Shown: positions 48,049 through 57,021, counted from the first letter of the stretch. The stretch is 64,000 bases of DNA from Aquabacterium lacunae (GCF_004310865.1 NZ_SIXI01000004.1:434001-498000), one strand, 5' to 3'. The notes: generated from the sequence alone by a model not told the origin. Numbers and translations are program-made.

Positions 48049-48579
48049 ATGAGCCAAGCGCCCCAATCCCACGACGAAGGCCCCATCCAGACGCCCCAGC
48101 AGCTGATGCTGGCCATCGTGCTGGCTTTCGTGGTGCCCGTCACCATCATCGCCCTGCTGGTCAACTACGTGAACTCGGCTGCCAAGGGTGGCGCGGGCTC
48201 CAGCGCCCTGGCGCCTGAAGCCGTGGCCCAGCGCATCATGCCGGTGGCCGCAGTGAAGGTGCAGGCCGTCACGGCAGCGCCCGGTTCGCGTGGCGGTGAA
48301 GACGTGTACAAGGCCCAGTGTGCTTCGTGCCACGGCGCCGGCGCCCTGGGCGCACCCAAGTACGGTGACGGTGGCGCCTGGGCCGCCCGCATCGGCAAGG
48401 GCCTGGACACCCTGACCGACCACGCCGTCAAGGGTTTCAACGCCATGCCCGCGCAAGGCGGTGGTGATTTCGTCGAAGTCGAGATCAAGCGCGCCGTGGC
48501 CTACATGGCCAACGCCGGTGGCGCCAAGTTCGAAGAACCGCCGGTGGCTGCAGCCGAAGGCGCCAGCGAAGCCAAGTGA
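48049..48579 (+). CDS. Membrane-anchored cytochrome c5
   Basis: Small c-type cytochrome, 176 residues, an electron carrier on the periplasmic side of the inner membrane. A single N-terminal membrane anchor spans about 20-40 (LAIVLAFVVPVTIIALLV). An Ala-rich linker follows, then the haem motif CASCH (91-95) and the axial Met133 in NAMPAQGG. The c5 features GLDTLTDHAVKGFNAM and VKRAVAYM-like helix (EIKRAVAYMAN) are present. GAGGA precedes the ATG. Monocistronic: a terminator follows. Confidence 0.92.
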   Translation: MSQAPQSHDEGPIQTPQQLMLAIVLAFVVPVTIIALLVNYVNSAAKGGAGSSALAPEAVAQRIMPVAAVKVQAVTAAPGSRGGEDVYKAQCASCHGAGALGAPKYGDGGAWAARIGKGLDTLTDHAVKGFNAMPAQGGGDFVEVEIKRAVAYMANAGGAKFEEPPVAAAEGASEAK

Positions 48580-48619
48580 CGCCGCGCGGGGCCTGATCGC
48601 CCCGCTGCCCCGCAGGCAC

Positions 48620-48650
48620 AAAAAAGCCGACCCGTCGAGGTCGGCTTTTT
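48620..48650 (+). terminator. Rho-independent terminator after cytochrome c5
   Basis: AAAAAGCCGACC pairs with GGTCGGCTTTTT around a CGTCGA loop, followed by the T-run. A-rich on the left arm, so it can also stop the minus-strand operon that ends at 48666. Confidence 0.88.
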
Positions 48651-48665
48651 CATGGCCCGCCGAAC

Positions 48666-49211
48666 TCAGGCGGCAGCCGGTTGTGGGTTCAGCACCACCC
48701 CGTGGCGCTGCACCAAGTCGCGGCCCTGCACCTCTTCGGGTGCCCAGCCCAGGGACTCCATGGCCTCGGCCGCCGCCACCATGTCCTGCGAGCGCACGAC
48801 ACCCAGGCCATGCTCGGTCTGCAGGTACAGGCGCCCGTCTTCGTCCAGGTAGGTGGCCTGCACCTGCGCCACCGGCATGCCCGTGTGCGTTTCCAGACGC
48901 CAGCCCCCCGGCACGGCGGCATCGGCCATCACGCCGATCACCCAGGGGGCCGCCTCCAGCCACACGTACACGCGCTGGGGGCCGTTCTGAAAGAACCATT
49001 GGCCCTGCGCATCGTGCTCGTAGTTGCGGGCAATGAAGTCCTTGAGCTTGCCGTGCGTCACACGGCTTCCTTTGGCCTGCGGAAAGGGCCCGGAGCGCTG
49101 CGTGGGCTCGTCGCGCAGGTACCAGTCACCCCGCGCGTCCAGGCCCAGCCAGCCGTGGCAGTGCGGCACATTGGGCCACTTCTTGATGGCGGCCTTGACG
49201 ATGTCATCCAT
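48666..49211 (-). CDS. Conserved-looking protein of unknown function
   Basis: I do not recognise the family. The 181 residues are soluble and rich in Trp, Tyr and Asp/Glu: IKKWPNVPHCHGWLGLDARG at about 8-27, then ARNYEHDAQGQWFFQNGPQR and VYVWLEAAPWVIGV. The paired Trp/Gly beta-hairpin pattern suggests a small beta-rich domain repeated. The ATG at 49211 overlaps the upstream hydrolase stop by eight bases, so it is the last gene of the purU operon. It is plausible as a general Burkholderiales hypothetical; no function should be inferred. Confidence 0.75.
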   Translation of the reverse strand: MDDIVKAAIKKWPNVPHCHGWLGLDARGDWYLRDEPTQRSGPFPQAKGSRVTHGKLKDFIARNYEHDAQGQWFFQNGPQRVYVWLEAAPWVIGVMADAAVPGGWRLETHTGMPVAQVQATYLDEDGRLYLQTEHGLGVVRSQDMVAAAEAMESLGWAPEEVQGRDLVQRHGVVLNPQPAAA

Positions 49212-50250
49212 GGCGTTGTCCTTGTTCGGTTGGCGCGGTGGCGCGCGGCACGTGCTGGGCCAGCCAACGGCCCACCGCTTCGGGCATGGGCCGCACATGG
49301 CCCGGCCATCGCCCGCCCGGAAAACCCACATGCCCACCATGGCGCGGACGCCAGAGCGTCACCCAGCCGCTCACCTGATCGGCCCGAGGCAGGCTACCCG
49401 CAGGCACGAAAGGGTCGTTCTGGGCGTTCAAGGCCAGGGCCGGCACACCCACCAGCCCCTGGAGTCTGGGGCCTGCCGAGCAGCGCGCCCAGTAGTCTTC
49501 GGTGTTGGCAAAGCCATGCAGAGGTGCCGTCACGACGTTGTCGTAGGCGTACAGGTCAGCGGCTGCACGCAAGGCCTGCTCGTCGATGAAGCCGGGGAAG
49601 CGCTGCAGCTTGTGCAGCATCTTGGGCTTCATGGTCGACAGGAACATGCGCGTGTACACCAGCCGGTTGAAACCCCGCCCGATGGCATGCCCTGCCGCGG
49701 CCAGGTCCAGGGGCGAGCACACCGCAGCCACAGCCAGCACCTTCTGGCGGGCTGCATGGCCCATCTCCTGCGCCCAGCGCAGCAAGGCATTGCCACCCAG
49801 CGAGATGCCCACGGCCACGCGCGGGCCCTCCGGGTGAGCCTGCTGAACCTGCCCCAGCATCCAGTCGATTTCGGCGAAATCGCCGCTGTGGTACGCCCGA
49901 GGCAGCCGGTTCAGTTCACCCGAGCAGCCCCGAAAGTGCGGCACCACACAGCCCCAGTGCTGCTCGCGGGCCCAATGGGCAAAGGCCTGCGCGTAATGGC
50001 TGGCCGACGAGCCCTCCAGCCCGTGGAACACCACCAGCACGGGCGAGGTGGGCGCCAGGGGCTCGACCAGCCAGTCGAAATCAATGAAGTCGCCATCGGG
50101 CGTGTCCACCCGCACGCGGCGGCCGGTCAGGGGGCGGCTGTCGGCCTTCCAGTGGCGCGCGGCTCGCGCGGGCCAGATGGTCTGCAGGTTGCCGCCCAGG
50201 GCGCCTGGCGCGTGCAGCCACCAGGGCGGCTGCCAGTGGTCCATGGCCAT
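49204..50250 (-). CDS. YheT-type alpha/beta hydrolase
   Basis: Predicted hydrolase of the YheT/ABHD1-3 family, 348 residues. GNLQTIWPA near 20-28 and VRVDTPDGDFIDFDW near 46-60 are typical N-terminal markers. The oxyanion turn is FHGLEGSSASHYAQ, the nucleophile GISLGGNALL (Ser150), and later NAQNDPFVP (acid) and RHGGHVGF (His) complete a triad. ATGs at 50250 and 50244 are both possible. Lies between the NTF2-like gene (13 bases) and the unknown gene (overlap). Confidence 0.88.
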   Translation of the reverse strand: MAMDHWQPPWWLHAPGALGGNLQTIWPARAARHWKADSRPLTGRRVRVDTPDGDFIDFDWLVEPLAPTSPVLVVFHGLEGSSASHYAQAFAHWAREQHWGCVVPHFRGCSGELNRLPRAYHSGDFAEIDWMLGQVQQAHPEGPRVAVGISLGGNALLRWAQEMGHAARQKVLAVAAVCSPLDLAAAGHAIGRGFNRLVYTRMFLSTMKPKMLHKLQRFPGFIDEQALRAAADLYAYDNVVTAPLHGFANTEDYWARCSAGPRLQGLVGVPALALNAQNDPFVPAGSLPRADQVSGWVTLWRPRHGGHVGFPGGRWPGHVRPMPEAVGRWLAQHVPRATAPTEQGQRHG

Positions 50251-50263
50251 GCTCAGCGCACCC

Positions 50264-50719
50264 TCAATGCAGCACCGGCCCGGCCTCGACCATCTCCAGC
50301 ATCTGGTCGGCCTGGCCCGGGCTGGCATGGTGGGCCACCATGCGCCAGCCCAGCTCCGACCGCACGAACACATTGGTGGCCAGCACATAGGCCGTCTGCA
50401 GGCCTTCGCTGGTGATGGCCTGCACCTTCTCCAGCACGTGGTGCACGGCGCAGGTGGCCGTCTCCATGCGGCGGGTGCTCACGGGCGTGATGGCCATGCC
50501 GCCGTTGGACAGCACCGTCTCGAAGCCGGCCCGGATCGCGCCCGGCCCCACCAGGCGGGGCCCATTGGGGTGCACGCAGGCCACCTCCTCGTCCTCGGCC
50601 CAGAGCGACATCAGCCGCTCCACATCGCCCTGCTGCAGGGCTTCATAGAAGGCCTGCTCGGTCTCTTCGGCCGTGGCCATCAAGGCCGCCTGGGCGCTGC
50701 GGGTGCGGGCATCAGCCAT
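50264..50719 (-). CDS. NTF2/SnoaL-like small protein
   Basis: A 151-residue protein of the cystatin-like NTF2/SnoaL fold, seen in the pattern FYEALQQGDVERLMSLWAED, then ACVHPNGPRLVGPGAIRAGF and a C-terminal beta-rich LGWRMVAHHASP. The family includes ketosteroid-isomerase-like and DUF4440-like proteins; the substrate is unknown. GGAG lies six bases before the ATG. It sits 15 bases after purU on the same strand. Confidence 0.82.
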   Translation of the reverse strand: MADARTRSAQAALMATAEETEQAFYEALQQGDVERLMSLWAEDEEVACVHPNGPRLVGPGAIRAGFETVLSNGGMAITPVSTRRMETATCAVHHVLEKVQAITSEGLQTAYVLATNVFVRSELGWRMVAHHASPGQADQMLEMVEAGPVLH

Positions 50720-50734
50720 GGGCTACTCCAGAGA

Positions 50735-51619
50735 TCAGCGGAAGACCACCGTCTTGTGGCCGTTCATCAGCACCCGGTGCTCGGTGTGCCACTTCACGGC
50801 ACGCGCCAGCACCAGGCACTCCACATCGCGACCCACAGCCGTGAAGTCTTCGGGGCTCAGTGTGTGGTCCACGCGCTCCACATCCTGCTCGATGATCGGG
50901 CCTTCATCCAGGTCGGCCGTCACGTAGTGCGCGGTGGCCCCGATCAGCTTCACGCCACGGTCGTGCGCCTGATAGTAGGGGCGCGCGCCCTTGAAGCTGG
51001 GCAGGAAGCTGTGGTGGATGTTGATCGCGCGGCCTTTGAGGAACTGGCAGAACTCGGTGCTCAGGATCTGCATGTAGCGCGCCAGCACCACCAGGTCGAT
51101 GCCGTGCTGGATCACCAGGCTTTCCACCTGCTGCTCCTGCTCGCGCTTGACCTCGGCCGAAGCGCCCGTGGGCAGGGGCAAGTGGTGGAACGGGATGCCA
51201 TAGCTGGCCGCCAGCTCGGCGTAATCGGGGTGGTTCGAAACGATGGCCGGGATCTCGATGTCCAGCCAGCCGGATCGCCAGCGGAACAACAGGTCGTTCA
51301 GGCAATGGCCATGCTTGCTCACCATCACCAGCACACGGGGCTTGCGCACCAGGCTGTGGATCATGGCCTGCATCTGGAACTGCTCGCGCACATGGCTGAA
51401 CAGCTTCTCCAGCGTGGCCACATCGGCCAGGTGTTCGGGTGCATGAAAGTGCACGCGCATGAAGAACAGCCCCGTGCTGTCTTCGCAGCCCAGGTCACCG
51501 AACTGCTGCGAATCGACGATGTTGCAACCGGCCTGGTACAGCAAGCCCGAGACGGCATGCACGATGCCCTTGGCATCGGGGCACGACAGGGTGAGAACGA
51601 AATCGCGTGTGCTTTTCAT
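50735..51619 (-). CDS. purU: Formyltetrahydrofolate deformylase
   Basis: Hydrolyses 10-formyltetrahydrofolate to formate and tetrahydrofolate, balancing one-carbon units. The 294 residues comprise an N-terminal ACT domain (about 7-85, LTLSCPDAKGIVHAVSGLL) and a formyltransferase-type catalytic domain with INIHHSFLPSFKGA and DEGPIIEQDV. The start ATG at 51619 has a TACAAT box about ten bases before it, suggesting a very short leader. First gene of a four-gene minus-strand operon; divergent from the ECF sigma gene. Confidence 0.94.
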   Translation of the reverse strand: MKSTRDFVLTLSCPDAKGIVHAVSGLLYQAGCNIVDSQQFGDLGCEDSTGLFFMRVHFHAPEHLADVATLEKLFSHVREQFQMQAMIHSLVRKPRVLVMVSKHGHCLNDLLFRWRSGWLDIEIPAIVSNHPDYAELAASYGIPFHHLPLPTGASAEVKREQEQQVESLVIQHGIDLVVLARYMQILSTEFCQFLKGRAINIHHSFLPSFKGARPYYQAHDRGVKLIGATAHYVTADLDEGPIIEQDVERVDHTLSPEDFTAVGRDVECLVLARAVKWHTEHRVLMNGHKTVVFR

Positions 51620-51724
51620 GATCGCCACATTGTAGAAGGCGCGCCACGTTTGCTGCGGGGCACAAGTCCTGCACAATGCGGAAGTCCGTTCCTCGAAACG
51701 CACCCACCTTCACAACGAGGTCGA

Positions 51725-52324
51725 ATGAGGCAAACCGCTGACTTGGCCGCCCTGCTCGGGCGAGTGGCCCTGGGAGATCGCGTGGCATTCGACACGCTTT
51801 ATCGCGCATCCAGCTCGCATCTGCTGGGCGTGATCCTGCGTATCCAACATGACCGAGCCCAGGCCGAAGATGTCCTCCAGGAGGTGTACATCAACGTCTG
51901 GCGAGCTGCGCAGAGCTACAACGCGGCGCTGGCCAATCCCACCACCTGGCTGGTGAGCATTGCCCGCAACCGCGCGATCGACAGCCTGCGGCGGAAGGCG
52001 TCCAGTCCGGACACCGTCTCCAGCATCGCCCGTGGCTCCGACGATGAGGACGAGCATGACCTGCTGGAACGCATGGCCGACGACAGCCCCGGCCCCCTGG
52101 AACAACTGGAAGCGGCCACCCGGGCCCGATCACTCGAGCGCTGCATGGATCAGCTCTCGGCCGATCAGCGCGGCAGCCTGGCCCTGGCTTACTACCAGGG
52201 CCTGTCGCACAGCGAAGTGGCCGACCAGATGGGGCAGCCCCTGGGCACCGTCAAAAGCTGGGTGCGACGCGGCATGCAGAGCCTCAAGACCTGCCTGGAG
52301 AGAGCCGCCGAGGCTCTGAACTGA
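51725..52324 (+). CDS. ECF RNA polymerase sigma factor (SigK-like)
   Basis: Extracytoplasmic-function sigma factor of 199 residues. Region 2 (FDTLYRASSSHLLGVILRI, DVLQEVYINVW, NPTTWLVSIARNRAIDSLR) and region 4 (HSEVADQMGQPLGTVKSWVR) are clear, with an acidic linker between. The next gene, one base after the stop, encodes its RskA-type anti-sigma factor, so activity is probably controlled by membrane-linked release. The usual target promoter is unknown. Confidence 0.92.
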   Translation: MRQTADLAALLGRVALGDRVAFDTLYRASSSHLLGVILRIQHDRAQAEDVLQEVYINVWRAAQSYNAALANPTTWLVSIARNRAIDSLRRKASSPDTVSSIARGSDDEDEHDLLERMADDSPGPLEQLEAATRARSLERCMDQLSADQRGSLALAYYQGLSHSEVADQMGQPLGTVKSWVRRGMQSLKTCLERAAEALN

Positions 52325-52325
52325 C

Positions 52326-53030
52326 ATGGACTACAGCCGCCCCCTTCTGGCCGAACGCCTGGCCGCCGAGTACGTGCTCGGCACCCTGCGCGGCCCGGCT
52401 CGCCGCCGTTTCGAAGCCCTGTTGCCCGCCCATCCTGGCCTGAGGCATCAGGTTCAGCACTGGGAACAGCGTCTGCACGTGCTGGCGGCTGACATCCCCC
52501 CGGTCAACCCGCGCCCGGTGGTGTGGCAGCGCATCCAGCAACGCCTGTTCCCTGCCGCCGCCGAGCCCCTGCGGCCCTGGTGGCAACGCCTGGCGCTGTG
52601 GCAAGGCCTGGCCACCGTCGCCACGGTGGCCGCCATCAGCCTGGGCGTGCTGCTGCAGCAACCCACCCCCAGCCAGCCGCCCATCGTGGTCGTGCTGCAA
52701 AGCACCGACCCGGCGCTGCAGAAGGCCTCCACAGGCGCTGCAGCGCAGTTTGTGGCCAGCATCAGCGGAGACGGCCAGAGCCTGGTGCTCAAGCCCATCG
52801 CAGGCGCCAGCATCACGGCCCAGCAGGCGCTGGAGTTGTGGGCCTTGCCCAGCGGTGGCGGCGCACCGCGCTCGTTGGGCCTGGTCTCGGCCCAGGACAG
52901 CACCACCGTGCTGCGCAAGGCCTTGCTGCAAGGCAACGACGGCTTTGCCATCAGCGTGGAGCCCCCAGGCGGTTCGCCCACTGGCGCCCCCACCGGCCCG
53001 GTCATTTCCGTGGGAAAGTTCCGCACCTGA
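52326..53030 (+). CDS. RskA-type membrane anti-sigma factor
   Basis: Anti-sigma factor of 234 residues. The cytoplasmic N-terminal sigma-binding domain covers about 1-75 (LAAEYVLGTLRGPARRRFEA), and a single membrane segment about 91-111 (LWQGLATVATVAAISLGVLL). The periplasmic RskA domain carries the ALELWALPSGGGAPRSLGLV segment. It starts one base after the sigma gene and is certainly cotranscribed. It may sense an envelope or oxidative signal, not shown by the sequence. Confidence 0.9.
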   Translation: MDYSRPLLAERLAAEYVLGTLRGPARRRFEALLPAHPGLRHQVQHWEQRLHVLAADIPPVNPRPVVWQRIQQRLFPAAAEPLRPWWQRLALWQGLATVATVAAISLGVLLQQPTPSQPPIVVVLQSTDPALQKASTGAAAQFVASISGDGQSLVLKPIAGASITAQQALELWALPSGGGAPRSLGLVSAQDSTTVLRKALLQGNDGFAISVEPPGGSPTGAPTGPVISVGKFRT

Positions 53031-53139
53031 CCTGATTTCGCACACGGCGCTGCATCCAAAGCAGCGCCGCTTCCGTAACCATCGGCATCGCGGGCCGATT
53101 GGGTCCGTGAACTTCAACCTGATGAACACGGAGCCTTTC

Positions 53140-53688
53140 ATGTCCTTCAAGACCCACGCCGCCCTGAGCCTGATCGCTGTCGCCGCCACCCTCGGCGGTT
53201 GCGCCATGTCGCCCAAGGTCGACAACGCTGCATTGCCCGAGGCCGTTCGCGCGCCTGCCGGCCACAAGCAGAGCGGCTACACCGTCACCAGCGGTGGCGA
53301 GATCACCTACGAGTGCCGCACCAAGAAGGACGCGCCTGACCAGTTCGCCTGGGCTTTCGTGGCGCCCGTGGCCGCGCTGAACGAAGGCGGCAAGGCCGTG
53401 GGCAAGTACTACGCAGGCCCCACCTGGGAATACAACGACGGCTCGAAGTTCACCGGCAAGCAAGTGGCCGTGGCCCCGGGTGAAGCGGGTGCCATTCCGC
53501 TGCAACTGGTCAAGGCCGACCCGTCATCGGGCAATGGCGCCCTCAGCAACGTGACCTACGTGCAGCGCCTGAACACCAAGGGTGGCGTGGCCCCCGCACT
53601 GCCCTGCGGCGCCGCCCAGGCGGGCCAGAAGCAGGTCGTGAAGTACCAGGCCGACTACGTGTTCTACAAGGCCAGCAGCGGCTACTGA
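53140..53688 (+). CDS. DUF3455-family lipoprotein
   Basis: Exported protein of 182 residues with a lipobox: the signal HAALSLIAVAATLGGCAM ends with LGGC, the Cys near residue 21 being the lipidated residue. The mature part resembles the DUF3455 family (QSGYTVTSGGEITYECRTK, AWAFVAPVAAL, WEYNDGSKFTGK, VTYVQRLNTKGG), with two further cysteines. The ATG at 53140 follows GGAG; the earlier one at 53122 has none. Located 109 bases after the anti-sigma gene, it is a plausible target of that sigma factor. Function unknown. Confidence 0.82.
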   Translation: MSFKTHAALSLIAVAATLGGCAMSPKVDNAALPEAVRAPAGHKQSGYTVTSGGEITYECRTKKDAPDQFAWAFVAPVAALNEGGKAVGKYYAGPTWEYNDGSKFTGKQVAVAPGEAGAIPLQLVKADPSSGNGALSNVTYVQRLNTKGGVAPALPCGAAQAGQKQVVKYQADYVFYKASSGY

Positions 53689-53729
53689 TGCACCGGGGCG
53701 CATGACAGCGCCCCCATCAGCTGCCCATG

Positions 53730-53765
53730 AAAAAAGCCCGCCAGGCCTGAGCCTGCGGGCTTTTG
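53730..53765. terminator. Bidirectional terminator
   Basis: AAAAAAGCCCGC pairs with GCGGGCTTTT, with an inner CAGG/CCTG pairing. A-run on one side and T-run on the other serve the convergent DUF3455 and zinc-finger genes. Confidence 0.87.
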
Positions 53766-53804
53766 TTCTTCCGGCCGCCGCACAGGCAGCCCGGCACCGC
53801 GCCA

Positions 53805-54011
53805 TCAATGATGGTGAAGGTGCTCGCCGTCTTTCAGCTTGTACACCGTGCCACAGTAGGGGCACTTGCCTTCACCCGACTTCGACAGGTTGATGAACAC
53901 GCGCGGGTGGTTGCTCCACAGCGGCATCTTGGGGTTCGGGCAGAACACCACGCCTTCGCCTTGCACGTCGGCAGCGGTCACTTCCACGGGTTGGGTGCTG
54001 GTGTTGCTCAT
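53805..54011 (-). CDS. Small zinc-finger (CHCC-type) protein
   Basis: A 68-residue protein with the zf-CHCC pattern: VFCPNPKMPLWSNHPRVFI, then GKCPYCGTVYKL. The ligands are probably Cys24, His35, Cys50 and Cys53, and the protein ends in a His-rich HLHHH. It resembles the C-terminal domain of complex I subunit NDUFS6; bacterial members are linked to ilvE in many betaproteobacteria and their function is not established. GGAGTGAT lies before the ATG. It follows ilvE by five bases and is cotranscribed with it. Confidence 0.87.
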   Translation of the reverse strand: MSNTSTQPVEVTAADVQGEGVVFCPNPKMPLWSNHPRVFINLSKSGEGKCPYCGTVYKLKDGEHLHHH

Positions 54012-54016
54012 GGGGA

Positions 54017-54943
54017 TCACTCCACCTGGGTCAGCCAATGGGCGTACTTGGGATTGCGACCGTTCACGATGTCAAAGAAGGCCGACTGGATCTTCTCGGT
54101 GATCGGGCCACGCGAGCCAATGCCGATCTGGATGCGGTCGAGTTCGCGGATCGGGGTCACTTCGGCGGCGGTGCCGGTGAAGAAGGCCTCGTCGGCGATG
54201 TAGACCTCGTCGCGGGTGATGCGCTTTTCCTTGATCTCCAGGCCCAGGTCCTTGGCGATCGCGAAAATGGTGTTGCGGGTGATGCCGTTCAGAGCACCGG
54301 CCGACAGGTCCGGCGTGTAGATCATGCCGTTCTTGATGATGAACAGGTTCTCACCCGCACCTTCCGACACGAAACCGGCGCTGTCCAGCAGCATGGCTTC
54401 GTCGTAGCCATCGTCCGTGGCTTCCATGTTGGCCAGGATCGAGTTGGTGTAGTTGCTCACCGCCTTGGCCTGCGTCATCGTGATGTTCACGTGGTGACGG
54501 GTGTAGCTCGAGGTCTTGACGCGGATGCCGCGCTTCATGCCCTCTTCGCCCAGGTAGGCGCCCCAGGTCCAGGCGGCCACCATCAGGTGCACCTTGGCAC
54601 CCTTGGGGCTCACGCCCAGCTTTTCAGAACCCAGCCACACCAGGGGGCGGATGTAGCCGCTTTCCAGGTTGTTGGCCTTGACCACCTCGATCTGGGCCTG
54701 CTCGATCTGCTCGATGGTGAACGGCATCGGCATGCGCAGGATCTTGGCGCTGTTGAACAGACGCTCGGTGTGCTCGCGCAGGCGGAAAATGGCCGGGCCC
54801 TTGGCGGTGTTGTAGGCGCGCACGCCCTCGAAGGCGCCGCAACCATAGTGCAGCGTGTGGGTCAGCACGTGGACCTTGGCGTCACGCCACTCCACCAGTT
54901 GGCCGTCCATCCAGATCTTGCCGTCGCGATCGTCCATCGACAT
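54017..54943 (-). CDS. ilvE: Branched-chain amino acid aminotransferase
   Basis: Pyridoxal-phosphate aminotransferase of class IV, 308 residues, last step of leucine, isoleucine and valine synthesis and first of their degradation. The PLP lysine is Lys160 in TQAKAVSNYTNS, the same position as in Escherichia coli. The GCGAFEGVRAY segment (34-43) and the C-terminal FFTGTAAEVTPIRELDRI loop match IlvE. AAAGGA precedes the ATG. The leader of about 70 bases shows no obvious attenuator. Confidence 0.95.
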   Translation of the reverse strand: MSMDDRDGKIWMDGQLVEWRDAKVHVLTHTLHYGCGAFEGVRAYNTAKGPAIFRLREHTERLFNSAKILRMPMPFTIEQIEQAQIEVVKANNLESGYIRPLVWLGSEKLGVSPKGAKVHLMVAAWTWGAYLGEEGMKRGIRVKTSSYTRHHVNITMTQAKAVSNYTNSILANMEATDDGYDEAMLLDSAGFVSEGAGENLFIIKNGMIYTPDLSAGALNGITRNTIFAIAKDLGLEIKEKRITRDEVYIADEAFFTGTAAEVTPIRELDRIQIGIGSRGPITEKIQSAFFDIVNGRNPKYAHWLTQVE

Positions 54944-55179
54944 GGGGAATCCTTTCGGGTGACACCTCGCGCCGCAGGTTCACGCGGGCCGGTGCACGTT
55001 GCTCACTTGTACGAAACCGATGATTGTACCGTCAGCACACCCCACGACCACACCCCGCCCCAGAGGGAGCCACCGTGGCGCCGCCCTGCCGCCACAGGCA
55101 AGCCACCGGCGCGGCGAAGATCGGCTTTGCATGGTTGGCGCAAGCCCCCCCAGCCCTGGCCACGACCAGCAGGACCAAC

Positions 55180-55205
55180 AAAAAAGCCACTCGATGAGTG
55201 GCTTG
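55180..55205 (-). terminator. Terminator downstream of tRNA-fMet
   Basis: On the minus strand AAGCCACTC-ATC-GAGTGGCTT is followed by a T-run. The 236 bases between this and the ilvE start hold no other gene; several weak hairpins are possible. Confidence 0.82.
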
Positions 55206-55235
55206 GATGTTCGCAGCAAGTGCTGCGAATTGCTT

Positions 55236-55312
<77 letters not shown>

Positions 55313-55325
55313 ATGGAAGACTTAG

Positions 55326-55355
55326 ATTATGGCACGAAAATGACTGCCGGGGCAA
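55326..55355 (-). promoter_or_regulatory. Promoter of tRNA-fMet
   Basis: On the minus strand TTGCCC (-35), 18 bases, CATAAT (-10), ending 13 bases before the tRNA. Four of six and five of six consensus matches. Confidence 0.6.
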
Positions 55356-55411
55356 GTATTGATGGCACGCGCGCTCAAAAAGATCAGAGCAGCGGTCAGC
55401 CACTCGCACAA

Positions 55412-55447
55412 GAAAAAACCCACCAAGGCAAAGCCTGGTGGGTTTCG
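55412..55447 (-). terminator. rplQ: Terminator of the alpha operon
   Basis: AACCCACCAAGGC pairs with GCCTGGTGGGTT with one bulge; on the minus strand six T follow. It lies 45 bases after the rplQ stop. Confidence 0.88.
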
Positions 55448-55491
55448 AGGACCGGAATCAGCAAGGAGCCCCCGTCGAGGCCCCTGCCGGA

Positions 55492-55881
55492 TCACTCGGC
55501 AGCAGCAGGTGCAGCGGCTTCTTCGGTGCGCTCGACCAGCTCCATGTAGGCCATGGGGGCGTTGTCGCCCACGCGGAAGCCCATCTTCAGGATGCGGGTG
55601 TAGCCACCAGGACGCTTAGCGAAGCGGGGGCCCAGCACATTGAACAGCTTCAGGACGTTGTCGCGATCGCGCAGGCGGTTGAAGGCCAGACGCTTGTTGG
55701 CAACGGTGTCTTCCTTGGCCAGGGTGATCAGCGGCTCGACGATGCGGCGCAGTTCCTTGGCCTTGGGGACGGTGGTCTTGATGGCTTCGTGCTCGATCAG
55801 CGAGTTGGCCATGTTGCGGAACATGGCAGCGCGGTGAGACGAAGTGCGGTTCAGCTTGCGAAGGCCGTTTCCGTGACGCAT
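55492..55881 (-). CDS. rplQ: 50S ribosomal protein L17
   Basis: L17, 129 residues. It starts [20 protein letters not shown], the family signature, and ends with an Ala/Glu-rich tail [10 protein letters not shown]. It is last of the alpha operon, separated from rpoA by an unusually long 153-base spacer that contains a hairpin. Confidence 0.97.
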   Translation of the reverse strand: MRHGNGLRKLNRTSSHRAAMFRNMANSLIEHEAIKTTVPKAKELRRIVEPLITLAKEDTVANKRLAFNRLRDRDNVLKLFNVLGPRFAKRPGGYTRILKMGFRVGDNAPMAYMELVERTEEAAAPAAAE

Positions 55882-55937
55882 GGTGCTTTCCTTTCTTTAT
55901 TCACCGACAGCCGGATGAAGGTACTGCCGGGTGCACC

Positions 55938-55957
55938 GGGTGGGCTCATGCCCACCC
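55938..55957 (-). other. Hairpin in the rpoA-rplQ spacer
   Basis: GGGTGGGC-TCAT-GCCCACCC, perfect eight-base stem, four-base loop. No T-run on the minus strand, so a processing or stabilising hairpin is more likely than a terminator. Confidence 0.6.
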
Positions 55958-56034
55958 TCGGGTTATGACCCTTTCGTGCCGAAGCACTCAGGGCCGGATC
56001 TTTCAGCGAGGTCGAAACCTGCGCGATCAGGCGA

Positions 56035-57021
56035 TCAGCGCTTGTCCAGACCTTGGGGCGGCCAGGCTTCCAGGCGCGAGCCCAGGGCCAGACCACGGGA
56101 AGCCAGCACTTCCTTGATTTCGTTGAGCGACTTGCGACCCAGGTTCGGGGTCTTGAGCAGCTCGGTCTCGGTGCGCTGGATGAGGTCGCCGATGTAATAG
56201 ATGTTCTCTGCCTTGAGGCAGTTGGCCGAACGGACGGTGAGCTCGAGCTCGTCGACCGGGCGCAGCAGGATGGGGTCGAATGTGGCCGCCGAAGCCTTGG
56301 GGGCGTCGAACATGCCGCCGATCGGGTCACCTTCCAGCTGCGCGAACACAGCCAGCTGCTCGACCAGGATCTTGGCCGATGCGCGGATCGCTTCCTCGGG
56401 CGAGATGGCGCCGTTGGTTTCGATTTCCATGACCAGCTTGTCCAGGTCGGTGCGTTGTTCCACACGGGCGCTTTCGACCGTGTAGCTCACGCGCTTGACC
56501 GGCGAGAACGAAGCGTCCAGCACGATGCGGCCGATGGCCTTGGTCTCTTCGCCGTAACGACGCAGGTTGCCCGGCACATAGCCGCGGCCCTTTTCGACCT
56601 TGATCTGCATGTCCAGCTTGCCGCCTTGCGACAGGTGGCAAATGACATGGCCAGGGTTCACGATCTCGACGTCATGAGGCGTCTGGATGTCGGCGGCGGT
56701 GACGGGGCCTTCGCCGTCCTTGCGCAGCACCAGGGTGACTTCGTCGCGGTTGTGCAGACGGAAGACCACGCCCTTGAGGTTCAGCATGATGTGCACGACG
56801 TCTTCCTGGACACCGTCCAGCGTCGAGTACTCGTGCAGAACACCAGCGATGGTGACTTCGGTCGGAGCAAAACCCACCATCGACGACAGCAGCACGCGGC
56901 GCAGCGCGTTACCGAGCGTGTGGCCGTAGCCGCGCTCGAACGGCTCCAGCGTGACGCGTGCACGGTGGCCGCCGAGCGGCTCCACCTGGATGGCTTTGGG
57001 TTTCAGCAACGTGGTTTGCAT
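56035..57021 (-). CDS. rpoA: RNA polymerase alpha subunit
   Basis: Alpha subunit, 328 residues. The N-terminal dimerisation domain covers about 1-230 ([20 protein letters not shown]) and the C-terminal DNA-binding domain about 245-328 ([22 protein letters not shown] helix, [20 protein letters not shown]). Length is normal for the family. It lies 142 bases downstream of rpsD, with a small hairpin in the gap. Confidence 0.98.
   Translation of the reverse strand: MQTTLLKPKAIQVEPLGGHRARVTLEPFERGYGHTLGNALRRVLLSSMVGFAPTEVTIAGVLHEYSTLDGVQEDVVHIMLNLKGVVFRLHNRDEVTLVLRKDGEGPVTAADIQTPHDVEIVNPGHVICHLSQGGKLDMQIKVEKGRGYVPGNLRRYGEETKAIGRIVLDASFSPVKRVSYTVESARVEQRTDLDKLVMEIETNGAISPEEAIRASAKILVEQLAVFAQLEGDPIGGMFDAPKASAATFDPILLRPVDELELTVRSANCLKAENIYYIGDLIQRTETELLKTPNLGRKSLNEIKEVLASRGLALGSRLEAWPPQGLDKR

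Noticed and set aside
50048-51724. Extension of the ECF sigma reading frame upstream across purU and YheT
   Set aside because: The open frame is accidental; the sigma homology starts at 51725.
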